Numbered from the stretch's first letter, positions 27,454 through 35,974 are shown. The stretch: DNA of 40,354 nucleotides from Streptomyces carpinensis (GCF_002154505.1 NZ_MUBM01000014.1:1-40354); one strand, 5' to 3'. Program-made: numbers and translations. The notes: generated by a model from the sequence alone, not told the origin.

Positions 27454-28392
27454 GTGCTTGATCCGCAGGGTTTGTACGCATGGGAGCCGAAGGGCCTGGC
27501 GGTCGTCGACATGGCGCTGGCCCAGGAGTCGGCCGGCCTTGTCATGCTCTACCACTTCGACGGATACATCGACGCGGGCGAGACCGGCGACCAGATCGTC
27601 GAGGGGCTTCTGGACGCACTGCCCCACCAGGTCGTGGCGCGCTTCGACCACGACCGGCTCGTCGACTACCGGGCCCGCCGCCCGTTGCTGACCTTCAAGA
27701 GCGACCGCTGGACGGAGTACGAGGAGCCCGTCATCGAGGTGCGCCTCGTCCAGGACGCCACCGGTGCGCCCTTCCTGCTGCTGTCCGGGCCGGAGCCCGA
27801 CGTGGAGTGGGAGCGCTTCGCCGCGGCGGTACGGCAGATCGTGGAGCGGCTCGGCGTCCGGCTGTCGGTGAACTTCCACGGCATCCCCATGGGCGTCCCC
27901 CACACCCGCCCGGTGGGCCTGACCCCGCACGGCAACCGCAGCGACCTCGTTCCCGGCCACCACAGCCCCTTCGCGGAGGCACAGGTGCCGGGCAGTGCCG
28001 AGGCGCTGCTGGAGTACCGCCTGATGGAGGCCGGGCACGACGTCCTCGGGGTGGCCGCGCACGTGCCGCACTACATCGCCCGTTCCCCGTACCCGGACGC
28101 GGCGCTGACCGTCCTGGAGGCGATCACCGCGGCCACCGGCCTGGTCCTGCCGAGCGTCGCGCACTCCCTGCGCAACGACGCCCTCCGCACCCAGACGGAG
28201 ATCGACCGCCAGATCCGGGAGGGCGACGAGGAGCTCACCTCCCTCGTCCAGGGGCTTGAGCACCAGTACGACGCCGCCGCGGGCGCGGAGACCCGGGGCA
28301 ACATGCTGGCCGAACCCATCGACATCCCCTCGGCGGACGAGATCGGCCGCGAGTTCGAGAGGTTCCTGGCGGAGCGGGAGGGCGACAACTGA
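27454..28392 (+). CDS. PAC2 family protein (proteasome assembly chaperone-like)
   Basis: This 312-aa cytoplasmic protein has PAC2 family features: the start [11 protein letters not shown], then [55 protein letters not shown] and [15 protein letters not shown]-terminal helical region ([20 protein letters not shown]) ends in an acidic segment. PAC2 proteins in eukaryotes help proteasome assembly. Actinobacteria with a 20S proteasome carry PAC2 paralogues whose role is not settled. The start is GTG at 27454, with GAGGAGGGG 8-16 nt upstream; the open frame upstream to 27307 lacks coding character. It is followed by a short GC hairpin (28441-28457) before coaE. Confidence 0.88.
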   Translation: MLDPQGLYAWEPKGLAVVDMALAQESAGLVMLYHFDGYIDAGETGDQIVEGLLDALPHQVVARFDHDRLVDYRARRPLLTFKSDRWTEYEEPVIEVRLVQDATGAPFLLLSGPEPDVEWERFAAAVRQIVERLGVRLSVNFHGIPMGVPHTRPVGLTPHGNRSDLVPGHHSPFAEAQVPGSAEALLEYRLMEAGHDVLGVAAHVPHYIARSPYPDAALTVLEAITAATGLVLPSVAHSLRNDALRTQTEIDRQIREGDEELTSLVQGLEHQYDAAAGAETRGNMLAEPIDIPSADEIGREFERFLAEREGDN

Positions 28393-28472
28393 GGCGCCGG
28401 CAGGGCGACGACCGAGGCTCGCGGGCAGGGCGGGAGCGCAGGCCCGCCGGGCGGGCCGCCGGTGGCAACGCC

Positions 28473-28478
28473 TAAGCT
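28473..28478 (+). promoter_or_regulatory. -10 box giving an apparently leaderless coaE transcript
   Basis: TAAGCT is followed by 7 nt and then the ATG at 28486. No Shine-Dalgarno or clear -35 is visible. Confidence 0.5.
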
Positions 28479-28485
28479 TCCGCTC

Positions 28486-29124
28486 ATGTTGAAGGTGGGC
28501 CTGACCGGGGGCATCGGAGCCGGTAAGAGCGAGGTGTCGCGGCTGCTCGTCGAGTGCGGGGCCGTGCTGATCGACGCCGACCGGATCGCACGGGAGGTCG
28601 TCGCTCCGGGCACACCCGGCCTCGCCGCGGTCGTCGGGGCCTTCGGCCAGGGGGTGCTCGCCGCCGACGGCAGCCTGGACCGGCCCAAGCTGGGCTCCAT
28701 CGTCTTCGCCGACCCGGAGAAGCTCTCAGTCCTGAACTCGATCGTCCACCCCCTGGTGGGCGCCCGCTCCCGCGAACTGGAGGAGGCCGCCGCCGAGGAC
28801 GCCGTCGTCGTCCACGACGTCCCGCTCCTCACGGAGAACGGCCTCGCCCCGCTCTACGACCTCGTGATCGTCGTCGACGCGAGCGCCGAGACCCAGCTCG
28901 ACCGGCTCATGCGGCTGCGCGGCATGACCGAGAACGACGCCCGTGCGCGCATGGCCGCCCAGGCCACGCGGGACAAGCGGCTGGAGATCGCGGACATCGT
29001 CATCGACAACGACGTGCCGCTGGAACGGCTTCGTCAACGGGTGAGGGAGGTCTGGGCCGAGCTCGTCCGCAGGGCGGCACACACCGCGCAGGCGGAACCC
29101 CGGGAAGAAGAGCCTCAGGAATAG
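28486..29124 (+). CDS. coaE: Dephospho-CoA kinase
   Basis: This 212-aa enzyme catalyses the last step of coenzyme A synthesis, ATP-dependent phosphorylation of dephospho-CoA. The P-loop [15 protein letters not shown] is near the N-terminus. [18 protein letters not shown] is the CoA-binding DAD motif, and IVHPLV and [12 protein letters not shown] are family signatures. [21 protein letters not shown] with later [16 protein letters not shown] form the LID region. The length is normal for the non-fused bacterial form. The ATG at 28486 was chosen over an in-frame start 24 nt upstream because of the N-terminus MLKVGLTGG and the -10 box. Confidence 0.96.
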   Translation: MLKVGLTGGIGAGKSEVSRLLVECGAVLIDADRIAREVVAPGTPGLAAVVGAFGQGVLAADGSLDRPKLGSIVFADPEKLSVLNSIVHPLVGARSRELEEAAAEDAVVVHDVPLLTENGLAPLYDLVIVVDASAETQLDRLMRLRGMTENDARARMAAQATRDKRLEIADIVIDNDVPLERLRQRVREVWAELVRRAAHTAQAEPREEEPQE

Positions 29125-29174
29125 GGGTGTCCCGCCGGGGCGTTGAACCCTTCCTGCGAGGGAAGGACTGTGCC

Positions 29175-29555
29175 GTGCCCGAAACCAGCGGTTCGCCCGG
29201 ACGTACTCCGGAGACGCATGTCATCGACTTCCGCGCCGCCGAGCAGCTGCTCGCCGCACGGGACCCTCGGGGCGCGGTGAAACTGCTCGACGGGGTCATC
29301 GCCGCTCATCCCGAGAACACGGCCGCCCGGCTGCTGCGCGCCCGTGCCTTCTTCGCGGCCGCGCAACTGCGACCCGCCGAGCTGGAGTTCACCATCGTCC
29401 TGGAGCGTGAGCCGGACAACGCGTTCGCGCACTTCGCGCTCGCCCGGACCTACGAGCGGCAGGGCCGCCCCGACCAGGCCAAGCGCCACTTCCGGCTGGC
29501 CGCCGCGCTGGACCCGAACCCGGAGTACCTCCAGCGCGCCCGGTTCGACACCTGA
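29175..29555 (+). CDS. Small TPR-repeat protein
   Basis: This 126-aa protein contains about three tetratricopeptide repeats, for example AAEQLLAARDPRGAVKLLDG, ENTAARLLRARAFFAAAQL, and DNAFAHFALARTYERQGRPD followed by QAKRHFRLAAALDPNPEYL. TPR proteins mediate protein-protein contacts. The partner is unknown. The start is GTG at 29175, with GAGGGAAGGA upstream. It lies 50 nt after coaE on the same strand, so co-transcription is likely. The upstream part of this frame runs antiphase through coaE and is not coding. Confidence 0.88.
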   Translation: MPETSGSPGRTPETHVIDFRAAEQLLAARDPRGAVKLLDGVIAAHPENTAARLLRARAFFAAAQLRPAELEFTIVLEREPDNAFAHFALARTYERQGRPDQAKRHFRLAAALDPNPEYLQRARFDT

Positions 29556-29561
29556 CCCCGC

Positions 29562-29828
29562 CTACCGGCGCCGCTGGTCCGGCGGCCAGTACGGCGGGAC
29601 GTCGCGCCCCGGCTGGTAGTGGGGACCCTGCCGCAGATGCCGGACGACCACGGTGAAGTCGACGGCGATCACCAGCCACAGCACCCCGAACGCGGCCGCC
29701 CATCCAGGCTGACCGAGCAGCCCGAACACCGCCGTGCCGAACAGCGCCCAGAACATCCCCCACAAGCACAGCCAGAAGCGCGCTCGCAGAGCACTGCGCG
29801 CAGTCGCCGGCTCACTGCCCGTACGCAT
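29562..29828 (-). CDS. DUF6343 family small membrane protein
   Basis: The 88-aa protein begins MRTGSEPATARSALRARFWL and has two hydrophobic segments (about 19-38 and 43-62), then a basic Pro/Arg-rich tail (PHYQPGRDVPPYWPPDQ). This fits the Streptomyces DUF6343 family; the function is unknown. AAGGAGGAG lies 12 nt before the ATG. It converges with the TPR gene, the stops being 6 bp apart. Confidence 0.85.
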   Translation of the reverse strand: MRTGSEPATARSALRARFWLCLWGMFWALFGTAVFGLLGQPGWAAAFGVLWLVIAVDFTVVVRHLRQGPHYQPGRDVPPYWPPDQRRR

Positions 29829-29851
29829 CGTCGGTCACCACTCCTCCTTGC

Positions 29852-29880
29852 AAATTACTCTCCGACCAGGACGTTCACCA
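29852..29880 (-). promoter_or_regulatory. Candidate promoter of the DUF6343 gene
   Basis: Minus strand TGGTGA (29880-29875), 17 bp, TAATTT (29857-29852). The TAATTT is a good -10 in a locally AT-richer stretch, but the predicted start would fall inside the AAGGAGGAG motif, so placement is uncertain. Confidence 0.35.
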
Positions 29881-30085
29881 CGGGAAAGCCGGGGGAGGGG
29901 CGTCTCGGAAACGCGGACGGGGGGCCACGGTCCAGGTGGTACGGGGCAGGCGCACCGGGGAGAGAGGCTCCCGTCCGGGACGGGAGGCCAACGGGAACAC
30001 TCGCCGCTCACTCGAGGCACTCACTCGAACGGGTGAAGCGGGCCGGGGCGGGAACGGCCGTGCGGATGCGGGCCGTTGTCCGGGC

Positions 30086-30784
30086 ATGGGGCTGAACATG
30101 CGTGAGGGCTATCAGGGCACCGGACCGGGAGCGATCACCCCGGACGGCTGCGCGGTGGAGTTGTACGCGCGGCTGCCGGTCGGCAGCGAACCGGACATCG
30201 TCGCCGCCGCCGTACCCGCGGGCGCGCACATCCTGGAACTGGGCTGCGGTGTGGGCCGCGTGACCCACCCGCTGCTGCGGCGCGGCTTCACCGTGACGGC
30301 GGTGGACGAGTCCCCGCAGATGCTGCAGCGGGTGCGCGGCGCACGGACCATATGCAGCCCGATCGAGCAGCTGGATCTGGGAGAGACCTTCGACGTCGTC
30401 ATGCTCGCGTCGTTCCTGGTGCACGCAGGCGACGCAGAGGTACGGCGGGGGCTGCTGCGCACCTGCGCACGGCATGTCGCCCAGGACGGCTGCGTCCTGA
30501 TCCAGCGGGAAGGGGCTGACTACCACACCGATCTGCCCCGCGAGCGCGTCGATCCCAGTGGTTTCACGGTCCGGATCCTGTCCGCCGAACCGGTCGGGGA
30601 CGGAGTGGACTCGGTGCGTGCGGAGTACGTGTTCCCGGACGCCACCTGGACGCAGACGTTCCTGTCCCGGCCGCTGACCGGAGAGCAGTTCGAGGAGGCA
30701 CTGGAGGAGGCGGGGCTGCAGACCGACCGGTGTCTGACCGACGACGGGACCTGGGTGAGAGCCGTACGCCGACAGGGGAGCTGA
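30086..30784 (+). CDS. Class I SAM-dependent methyltransferase
   Basis: This 232-aa cytoplasmic protein has motif I AHILELGCGVGRVTHPLL, then TVTAVDESPQMLQRV, FDVVMLASFLVHAGDAEVRR and ARHVAQDGCVLIQREG in methyltransferase order. The C-terminal third (FPDATWTQTFLSRPLTGEQF, then EEALEEAGLQTDR) is the usual lid/strand region. The substrate is unknown. The start is uncertain: ATG 30086 or ATG 30098 (MREGYQGTGPGAITPDG); neither has a Shine-Dalgarno. The 257-nt divergent gap upstream has no other gene. Confidence 0.82.
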   Translation: MGLNMREGYQGTGPGAITPDGCAVELYARLPVGSEPDIVAAAVPAGAHILELGCGVGRVTHPLLRRGFTVTAVDESPQMLQRVRGARTICSPIEQLDLGETFDVVMLASFLVHAGDAEVRRGLLRTCARHVAQDGCVLIQREGADYHTDLPRERVDPSGFTVRILSAEPVGDGVDSVRAEYVFPDATWTQTFLSRPLTGEQFEEALEEAGLQTDRCLTDDGTWVRAVRRQGS

Positions 30785-30902
30785 CCGGGGGCCCGAGCGG
30801 AGAAGGCGGTCCACGAAATCCGCCGGGGCACCGATGAGTTCCGTGGCCGGGGCCGGTCTACCTCTTCGACCGCACCACGGACCACTTCCCCAAGGAGACC
30901 TC

Positions 30903-31352
30903 GTGTCCGAGACCGCCGCTTCCGTCCCGTCCGTCGCCACCGACCCGTCCGCCGGGTCAGCTCGTGGCCGCCGTACCGCCCGCATCGCCCTGCGCTCCGT
31001 GCAGGTGCTGCTCGCCCTGTTCTACGGGATCGCGAGCGCCCTGCCCAAACTCATCGCGCATCCATCGGCCGCCGACTCCTTCGACAGGATCGGCTGGGGC
31101 AGTGCGGGCATGTACACCATCGGCGCGCTGGAGCTGGCCGGAGCCGTCGCACTGCTGATCCCGGTACTGCAGTCGGTGGCGGCGCTGGCACTGAGCGCGC
31201 TGATGGTCGGCGCGTTCGTCGTCCAGCTCACCGTCTTCGACGGCCAGAACGCAGCGACCCCGATCATCCTGGTCGTGCCGCTCGGCCTCATCGCCTGGGC
31301 CCGGCGTGGCCACAACGCGGAGCTGCTGCGGCTGGTGCGGCGGCAGGCGTGA
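30903..31352 (+). CDS. DoxX-like membrane protein
   Basis: This 149-aa protein has a short Ser/Ala-rich start and four predicted membrane helices (about 22-45, 72-92, 96-115, 120-138). IALRSVQVLLALFYGIASAL, then PKLIAHPSA, and GMYTIGALELAGAVALLIPV match the DoxX/DoxD-like family. Some DoxX proteins work in thiol or sulfur redox metabolism; no specific role can be assigned here. The start is GTG at 30903 after AAGGAGA. It converges with the S4-domain gene, 35 bp apart. Confidence 0.85.
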   Translation: MSETAASVPSVATDPSAGSARGRRTARIALRSVQVLLALFYGIASALPKLIAHPSAADSFDRIGWGSAGMYTIGALELAGAVALLIPVLQSVAALALSALMVGAFVVQLTVFDGQNAATPIILVVPLGLIAWARRGHNAELLRLVRRQA

Positions 31353-31387
31353 CCACGGGACGGGCGCCGCGCGCGGCCCCGCGACCG

Positions 31388-31933
31388 TCACCGGCCGCGC
31401 GGCCGGCCGGCGGGCCCGCTCGGACCGTCCAGGCCGCCCAGGTCGCGCAGACGCTCCAGTTCGCGACGGTCGCGCTTGGTGGGCCGGCCGGCACCTCGGT
31501 CGCGCACGCCGATCGGAGCGACGGCCTCGCGGGGCGGGGGCGGCGGGGAGTTGTCGACGTAGCACTGCACGGCCACGGGAGCACCGACCCGCTTGCGGAT
31601 CAGACGCCTGACGACGACGATCCGCTCGCGGCCTTCCTGCCGCAGGCGCACCTCGTCGCCGACGCGGACGGAGTGGGCGGGCTTCACCCGCTCGCCGTTC
31701 ACCCGGACGTGCCCGCCCCGGCAGGCGGTGGCCCCGACGGAACGGGTCTTGACCAGACGTACGGCCCAGATCCAGCTGTCGATCCGCACGGACTCACCGC
31801 TCGCCGGGCCGGCCGCCTCGGCGGCGGCGATGGCGGCGGCGACCTTCGGATCCACGGCCGCGGCGGGCGACTCGCCGGAGCCCCCTGCGCCCGTGTCCTG
31901 GTCACGGTCCCTGACGTCGTCCTCGGAAGCCAT
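31388..31933 (-). CDS. S4-domain RNA-binding protein, Hsp15/HslR-like
   Basis: This 181-aa protein carries an S4 domain (about 50-115): VRIDSWIWAVRLVKTRSVGA, then GGHVRVNGERVKPAHSVRVG and DEVRL. The C-terminus is basic and Pro/Arg-rich (RPTKRDRRELERL). E. coli Hsp15 rescues stalled 50S subunits carrying nascent chains; the same role is plausible but not shown. The 45-residue acidic/Ala N-terminal extension is longer than in E. coli. The start is ATG at 31933 (MASEDD). TAAGGT (31946-31941) lies 7 nt upstream with no strong Shine-Dalgarno, so a leaderless message is likely. Confidence 0.88.
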   Translation of the reverse strand: MASEDDVRDRDQDTGAGGSGESPAAAVDPKVAAAIAAAEAAGPASGESVRIDSWIWAVRLVKTRSVGATACRGGHVRVNGERVKPAHSVRVGDEVRLRQEGRERIVVVRRLIRKRVGAPVAVQCYVDNSPPPPPREAVAPIGVRDRGAGRPTKRDRRELERLRDLGGLDGPSGPAGRPRGR

Positions 31934-31940
31934 GGCTTCG

Positions 31941-31982
31941 ACCTTAGTCTCTTGGACCGGCCGCACTGGACCAATTTACGGT
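31941..31982. promoter_or_regulatory. Divergent -10 boxes for the S4 and UDG genes
   Basis: Minus strand TAAGGT (31946-31941) ends 7 nt before the S4 gene ATG. Plus strand TACGGT (31977-31982) ends 7 nt before the glycosylase ATG at 31990, with a possible -35 TTGGAC (31952-31957) at 19 bp spacing. Both genes would be leaderless from a 56-bp divergent region. Confidence 0.5.
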
Positions 31983-31989
31983 GGGGGGT

Positions 31990-32688
31990 ATGGACAGCAG
32001 CAGCCTCGCGGCCCTCGACCAGCGGATTGCGCAGTGCCGTGCCTGCCCGCGTCTGGTCGCCTGGCGTGAGGAGGTCGCCCGTACCAAGCGGGCCGCGTTC
32101 GCCGACTGGACGTACTGGGGCCGCCCAGTGCCGGGCTTCGGGCCCCCCGACGCGCGGCTGCTGATCGTGGGACTCGCCCCGGCCGCACACGGCGGCAACC
32201 GCACCGGCCGCATGTTCACGGGAGACCGGTCCGGGGACGTGCTGTACGAGGCGCTGTACGACGTGGGCCTCGCCTCGCAGCCCACCTCCGTCGCCGCCGA
32301 CGACGGACTGGAACTGTACGGCGTGCGGATCACCTCGCCCGTGCACTGCGCCCCACCCGCCAACAAGCCGACGCCCGGCGAGCGGGACACCTGCCGGCCC
32401 TGGCTCGTCCAGGAGCTGCATCTGCTGCGGCCCACCCTGCGCGCGGTGGTCGTGCTCGGCGCGTTCGGCTGGCAGGCCGCACTGCCGGCGTTCGCCGAGG
32501 CGGGCTGGACGGTCCCCCGCCCCCGCCCCGCCTTCGCCCACGGAGCACGGGTACCGCTCGACGGCCTCGAGCTCTTCGGCTGCTTCCACGTCAGCCAGCG
32601 CAACACCTTCACCGGCAGGCTCACCCCGGCGATGCTCCGTGACGTCCTGCGGACGGCGGCGAAGGCGGCGGGACTGCCGACGAGATGA
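31990..32688 (+). CDS. Uracil-DNA glycosylase, family 5 type
   Basis: This 232-aa repair enzyme excises uracil and other deaminated bases. The active-site segment LLIVGLAPAAHGGNRTGRMF has the GLAPA-x-HGGNRTG form of family 5 (UDGb) rather than family 4. Iron-sulfur cysteines appear as CRACPRL near residue 20, then PVHCAPP and DTCRPWL. The C-terminal motif FHVSQRNTFTGRLT has the HxSxxN sequence of the second catalytic loop. The start is ATG at 31990 (MDSSSLAALDQRIAQ), which fits a leaderless -10 arrangement; GTG at 31981 would add three residues. The length is normal. Confidence 0.9.
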   Translation: MDSSSLAALDQRIAQCRACPRLVAWREEVARTKRAAFADWTYWGRPVPGFGPPDARLLIVGLAPAAHGGNRTGRMFTGDRSGDVLYEALYDVGLASQPTSVAADDGLELYGVRITSPVHCAPPANKPTPGERDTCRPWLVQELHLLRPTLRAVVVLGAFGWQAALPAFAEAGWTVPRPRPAFAHGARVPLDGLELFGCFHVSQRNTFTGRLTPAMLRDVLRTAAKAAGLPTR

Positions 32689-32766
32689 CCCGCGCCGAGG
32701 GGAAGCCCGCCACGGCGGTCCCACGGCACCGGGGAAAATGAGGCGACTCGGCCGATGAACGGCGGC

Positions 32767-32772
32767 TACCTT
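32767..32772 (+). promoter_or_regulatory. -10 box giving an apparently leaderless pip transcript
   Basis: TACCTT is followed by 6 nt (CCCCCG, no Shine-Dalgarno) and then ATG 32779. Confidence 0.45.
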
Positions 32773-32778
32773 CCCCCG

Positions 32779-33759
32779 ATGGGCCTGTATCCGGAGATCG
32801 AACCGTACGACCAAGGCATGCTCGACGTCGGCGACGGCAACCGCCTGTACTGGGAGACCTGCGGAAATCCGCTCGGCAAGCCGGCGGTGATGCTGCACGG
32901 CGGTCCGGGTTCCGGCTGCACGCCCGGCCACCGGCGCTACTGCGATCCCGCCGCGTACCGGATCGTGCTGCTCGACCAGCGCGGCTGCGGACGCTCCACA
33001 CCGCACGCGAGCGCGTACGACACCGACATGAGCGTCAACACGACCGACCACCTGATCGCCGACCTGGAGCTGCTGCGCGGCCACCTGGGCATCGAGCGAT
33101 GGCTGGTGTGGGGCGCCTCATGGGGTTCGGTGCTGGCGCTGCGCTACGCCCAGACACATCCCGCAGCCGTTTCCGAGCTGGTGCTGACGGGCGTCGCGAC
33201 CGGCTCGAACGCCGAGGTCACGCTGCTGACCCACCGGCTGGGCCGGATCTTCCCGGAGGCCTTCGGACACCTCCTCGCCGAACTGCCCGAGGACACCGAC
33301 CGCGCCGGGAACCTCGCGGCCGCCTGCAACCGGCTGATCGAGTCACCCGACCCGTCGGTGCGCGAGCGGGCGGCGCGCGCCTGGACCGACTGGGAGACAG
33401 CGATGATCCCCGCGCCGCCGCGCTCCGTCGCTCGTTACGAGGACCCCGCGTTCCGCATGGGCTTCGCCCGAACCGTCACGCACTACTTCGGCAACGACCA
33501 CTTCCTCGGCCCGGGCAACGACGAGGGCGTGGTGCTGCGCGACGCCCACCTGCTCGGCGGCATCCCCGGCACCCTCGTCCAGGGCAGCCTGGACTTCGGC
33601 AACCTCCTGGGCACCGTCTGGCGCCTGAACCAGGCCTGGCCCGGCAGCGAGCTGGTCGTCGTGGACCAGGCCGGGCACGATGCGGGAGCCCCGGGCGTGG
33701 TGGATGCCCTGGTCGCGGCGACGGACAGGTACGCACGGCTCGAGGCGGGCCCGCGATGA
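32779..33759 (+). CDS. pip: Prolyl aminopeptidase
   Basis: This 326-aa alpha/beta-hydrolase of peptidase family S33 removes N-terminal proline. The start MGLYPEIEPYDQGMLDVGDG is typical. The oxyanion motif HGGPGSGC is at 40-47, LLDQRGCGRSTPHAS at about 64-78, and the nucleophile Ser114 is in GASWGS. Candidates for the remaining triad are Asp in QGSLDFGN and His in DQAGHDAG. The segment around the acid (GSLDFGNLLGTVWRL) differs from the usual GRYDxxCP, so the acid assignment is less certain. ATG 32779 was preferred to 32755 because of the -10 box and family N-terminus. Its stop overlaps a tiny following ORF (ATGA). Confidence 0.93.
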   Translation: MGLYPEIEPYDQGMLDVGDGNRLYWETCGNPLGKPAVMLHGGPGSGCTPGHRRYCDPAAYRIVLLDQRGCGRSTPHASAYDTDMSVNTTDHLIADLELLRGHLGIERWLVWGASWGSVLALRYAQTHPAAVSELVLTGVATGSNAEVTLLTHRLGRIFPEAFGHLLAELPEDTDRAGNLAAACNRLIESPDPSVRERAARAWTDWETAMIPAPPRSVARYEDPAFRMGFARTVTHYFGNDHFLGPGNDEGVVLRDAHLLGGIPGTLVQGSLDFGNLLGTVWRLNQAWPGSELVVVDQAGHDAGAPGVVDALVAATDRYARLEAGPR

Positions 33760-33919
33760 GCCGGTCGGACCAGATCATCGACGACTGGGACCTCACCGTC
33801 CCGACGACATCCTCAGTGGTCCGACGGCGTGTCCCACGGCCTTGACCGAGGCCGTCACCAGGATCGAAAAGTTCTCCAGCACCGCCGTCGACGCCGCGGC
33901 AACCACCACGGACGGGTGA
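33756..33919 (+). pseudogene. Short broken ORF after pip
   Basis: An ATG overlapping the pip stop starts a 29-codon ORF (MSRSDQIIDDWDLTVPTTSS...) ending at 33845. In the adjacent frame, plausible sequence continues as DDILSGPTACPTALTEAVTR, then IEKFSSTAVDAAATTTDG, to a stop at 33919. A single-base shift near 33800 would join them into a peptide of about 54 aa. It may be a decayed small gene; it may also be nothing. No family recognised. Confidence 0.25.
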
Positions 33920-33987
33920 ACACGAGGTGTACGCGGCTTGACGCGGTAGGTGATCAATTGAGCCGAAAGTGTGAGGTGAGACCCACT

Positions 33988-34077
33988 TTTGGCATTGAAC
34001 TCGTGTCGAGTACGTCTCAGTACCATCACTGGACGAGGCGTTCACCCCATGTTTGGCGTTTAAATCTGTCGAGTACG
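33988..34077 (+). repeat. Imperfect direct repeat around TGTCGAGTACG in AT-richer DNA
   Basis: Exact TGTCGAGTACG occurs at 34004-34014 and 34067-34077, 63 bp apart. Each is preceded by a similar TTTGGCxTTxAAxTC stretch (about 33989 and 34052). The surrounding 33940-34080 is clearly lower in GC than its neighbours and has no gene. Confidence 0.6.
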
Positions 34078-34096
34078 CGCTACATGGAGGTGCAGG

Positions 34097-34282
34097 GTGA
34101 ACGGGCGAACGGTGCTCGAGCGCTTTCCCGCCGGCGGGCCGCGAGGGTCGTGGCCGGCGGAGGAGTTCGCGCATGCGCGGCGTCTGGAGGGCCTGCCCGC
34201 CGAGGTCGTGATGGACCTCGCGACGGACACCTTCCTGGTGATCGTCCGGGGCGGCGAGGGCGGCGGTGACGTGACCGCCTGA
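34097..34282 (+). CDS. 61-aa hypothetical protein
   Basis: The ORF is preceded by GGAGG (34086-34090) at 6-nt spacing from its GTG and has good codon bias. The product VLERFPAGGPRGSWPAEEFA, then HARRLEGLPAEVVMDLATDT followed by FLVIVR, looks like a compact folded protein: Pro/Gly start, an amphipathic helix, and a final hydrophobic strand. I believe similar short proteins exist in other streptomycetes but cannot name a family. No signal peptide or membrane segment. It sits tail to tail with the broken ABC exporter gene. Confidence 0.6.
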   Translation: MNGRTVLERFPAGGPRGSWPAEEFAHARRLEGLPAEVVMDLATDTFLVIVRGGEGGGDVTA

Positions 34283-34328
34283 ACCGGTGCCGCAGTGGGC
34301 TCTCAGGCTGACGTGGACACGACTTGAG

Positions 34329-35837
34329 TCAGCTCGCCTCCGGCGCGGTCGGGGCTGGGATGCCCGCCGCGAACTGCGCCGCCTGGAGCGCGTACAGCTC
34401 CGCGTACAGGCCCCCGGTGGCCAGCAGCTCCTCCGGCGGCCCGGACCACCAGCCGGCCCCGGTCGAGGACGTGCACCAGGTCGGCGTGGCGCACCGACGC
34501 CAGCCGGTGCGTGATCAGGACCACCGTCTGGCCGCTCCCGGCCAGCCCCCGGATCCGCTCGAAGACCTCCAGCTCGGCACGGGCGCCCAGGGCCGCCGTC
34601 GGCTCGTCCACGATCAGGATGCGACCGCGCCGGTAGGCCGCCCGCTGCCCAGTCGCTGCCACTGGCCGCCGGACAGCTCGTGCCCGCCGCTGAAGTGCCG
34701 GGCCAGCAGGGTGTCCAGGCCCCTGGGCAGATCCGCGACCACCTCCTCGGCACCCGCCTCGCGGACCGCGGCGGCCGGCCGCTTCTCGGTCAGCGGGTCC
34801 GACGAGCGGCCCACGGCCACATTGACCCGGGCGGTGAACGGCCAGCGCTTGAAGTCCTGCGCCACCATCGCGATGCGCTCGGCGAGCGGCCGGATCGTGG
34901 CTCTGGTCGGCGAGAACGCGCTCCAGGCGCTCGGCAGCGTCATGGTCGCCAGCAGCGGCAGCAGCACCGGGCGCAGCACGGTCAGGACGCCCGCCGCCGC
35001 GACCAGCGAGATCATCGCGTTCACCACGCGCGTGCCGTACGAGATCATCCGGCGGGCCGAGGCGGCGCCGTACTGGGCGGTGCCCAGCAGCTTGTGGAAG
35101 GCGTGGTCCTCGATCGCCGACAGTTCCACCGCCGCCGCCCGCTCCAGGTACAGCTCGGTCGCCACCCGCTCCACCTTGGGCTCCAGCCGGCCCGTCGCGT
35201 ATGTCGACGCCGCCCGCAGCAGTGCGCCGACCAGCATCACCGCCGCCATGGCGACCAGCGCGGGCACGGCACCGCGCAGCCGGTCCTGCAGCGGGCCCCC
35301 GCTGATCACCCGGCTCAGCACACTGTTGACCGCCAGCAGACTGATCGCCTGCGCGATGCCCCGGACCGCCTCGGCGGCCAGCACCGTGTGCGTGGCCCGC
35401 CGATCGGCCTGGCGGGCCAGCCGGAAACTTGCGGCGAGCAGGCCGGGCAGCCGCCGCACCATGCCCCGGAAGTTCAGTTCCAGGAAGGCGTCGTGGTGCT
35501 GGCTCCAGCCCGTGTCGTAGCGCAGCGGGCCACCGAAGAGCAGCCGTTCCGACTCGGAGACCTCGGGGCCGGGTTTCTCGGGCCCCGGCTTGTCGGGTCC
35601 GGCCGTCCCAGGGGCGGATGTTTCACGGTCGGAGGTCTCACCGTCGGGCGTCTCGGGAACCGGCGGCGTGTCGCCCTCCGGTGTTCCGGGGCCGGGTGGT
35701 GCTTCGCCTTCGGGCGGCTGGAGGGCGGGTTTCCCGGGGGCGGGTGTTCCGCCTCGGGGCGTCTCGGGCCCGGGCGCTCGCTGTCCGGCTGCTGCCTGCT
35801 CGGCCGTCCCGCCTCCCCGCTTGCGCCTCGTCCCCAC
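34329..35837 (-). pseudogene. ABC exporter (fused permease-ATPase), degenerate with three lesions
   Basis: GTG 35837 (GGGGGAGG upstream) starts a frame with a Pro/Glu/Thr-rich N-terminus of about 95 residues, then the first half of an exporter membrane domain (FLELNFRGMVRRLPGLLAAS onward). At about 34925 it jumps from LPSAWSA straight to the Q-loop ERIAMVAQDFKRWPF, so the second half of the membrane domain and Walker A are missing. The plus strand between the breakpoints encodes GRIVALVGEN (34888-34917), an inverted Walker A leader. Second, after LSGGQWQRL a loss consistent with 4 nt shifts the frame before AAYRRGRILIVDEPTAAL. Third, a 2-nt loss after RGRLV displaces the natural C-terminus GLYAELYALQAAQF ending at 34329. 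It cannot make a working transporter. Confidence 0.85.
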
Positions 35838-35974
35838 CGACAGCCTCCCCCGATCGTGAGCGGAGGGCCACTATGGCCGGGCGCGCGCGCTCCGGGCAGG
35901 GCGCGTGACCCGGCAGGCGAAGCGCGCGGGCGCGCACGCCGTGCGCGGGTATGGCCGGCGCCGCCGGCCCGCGC

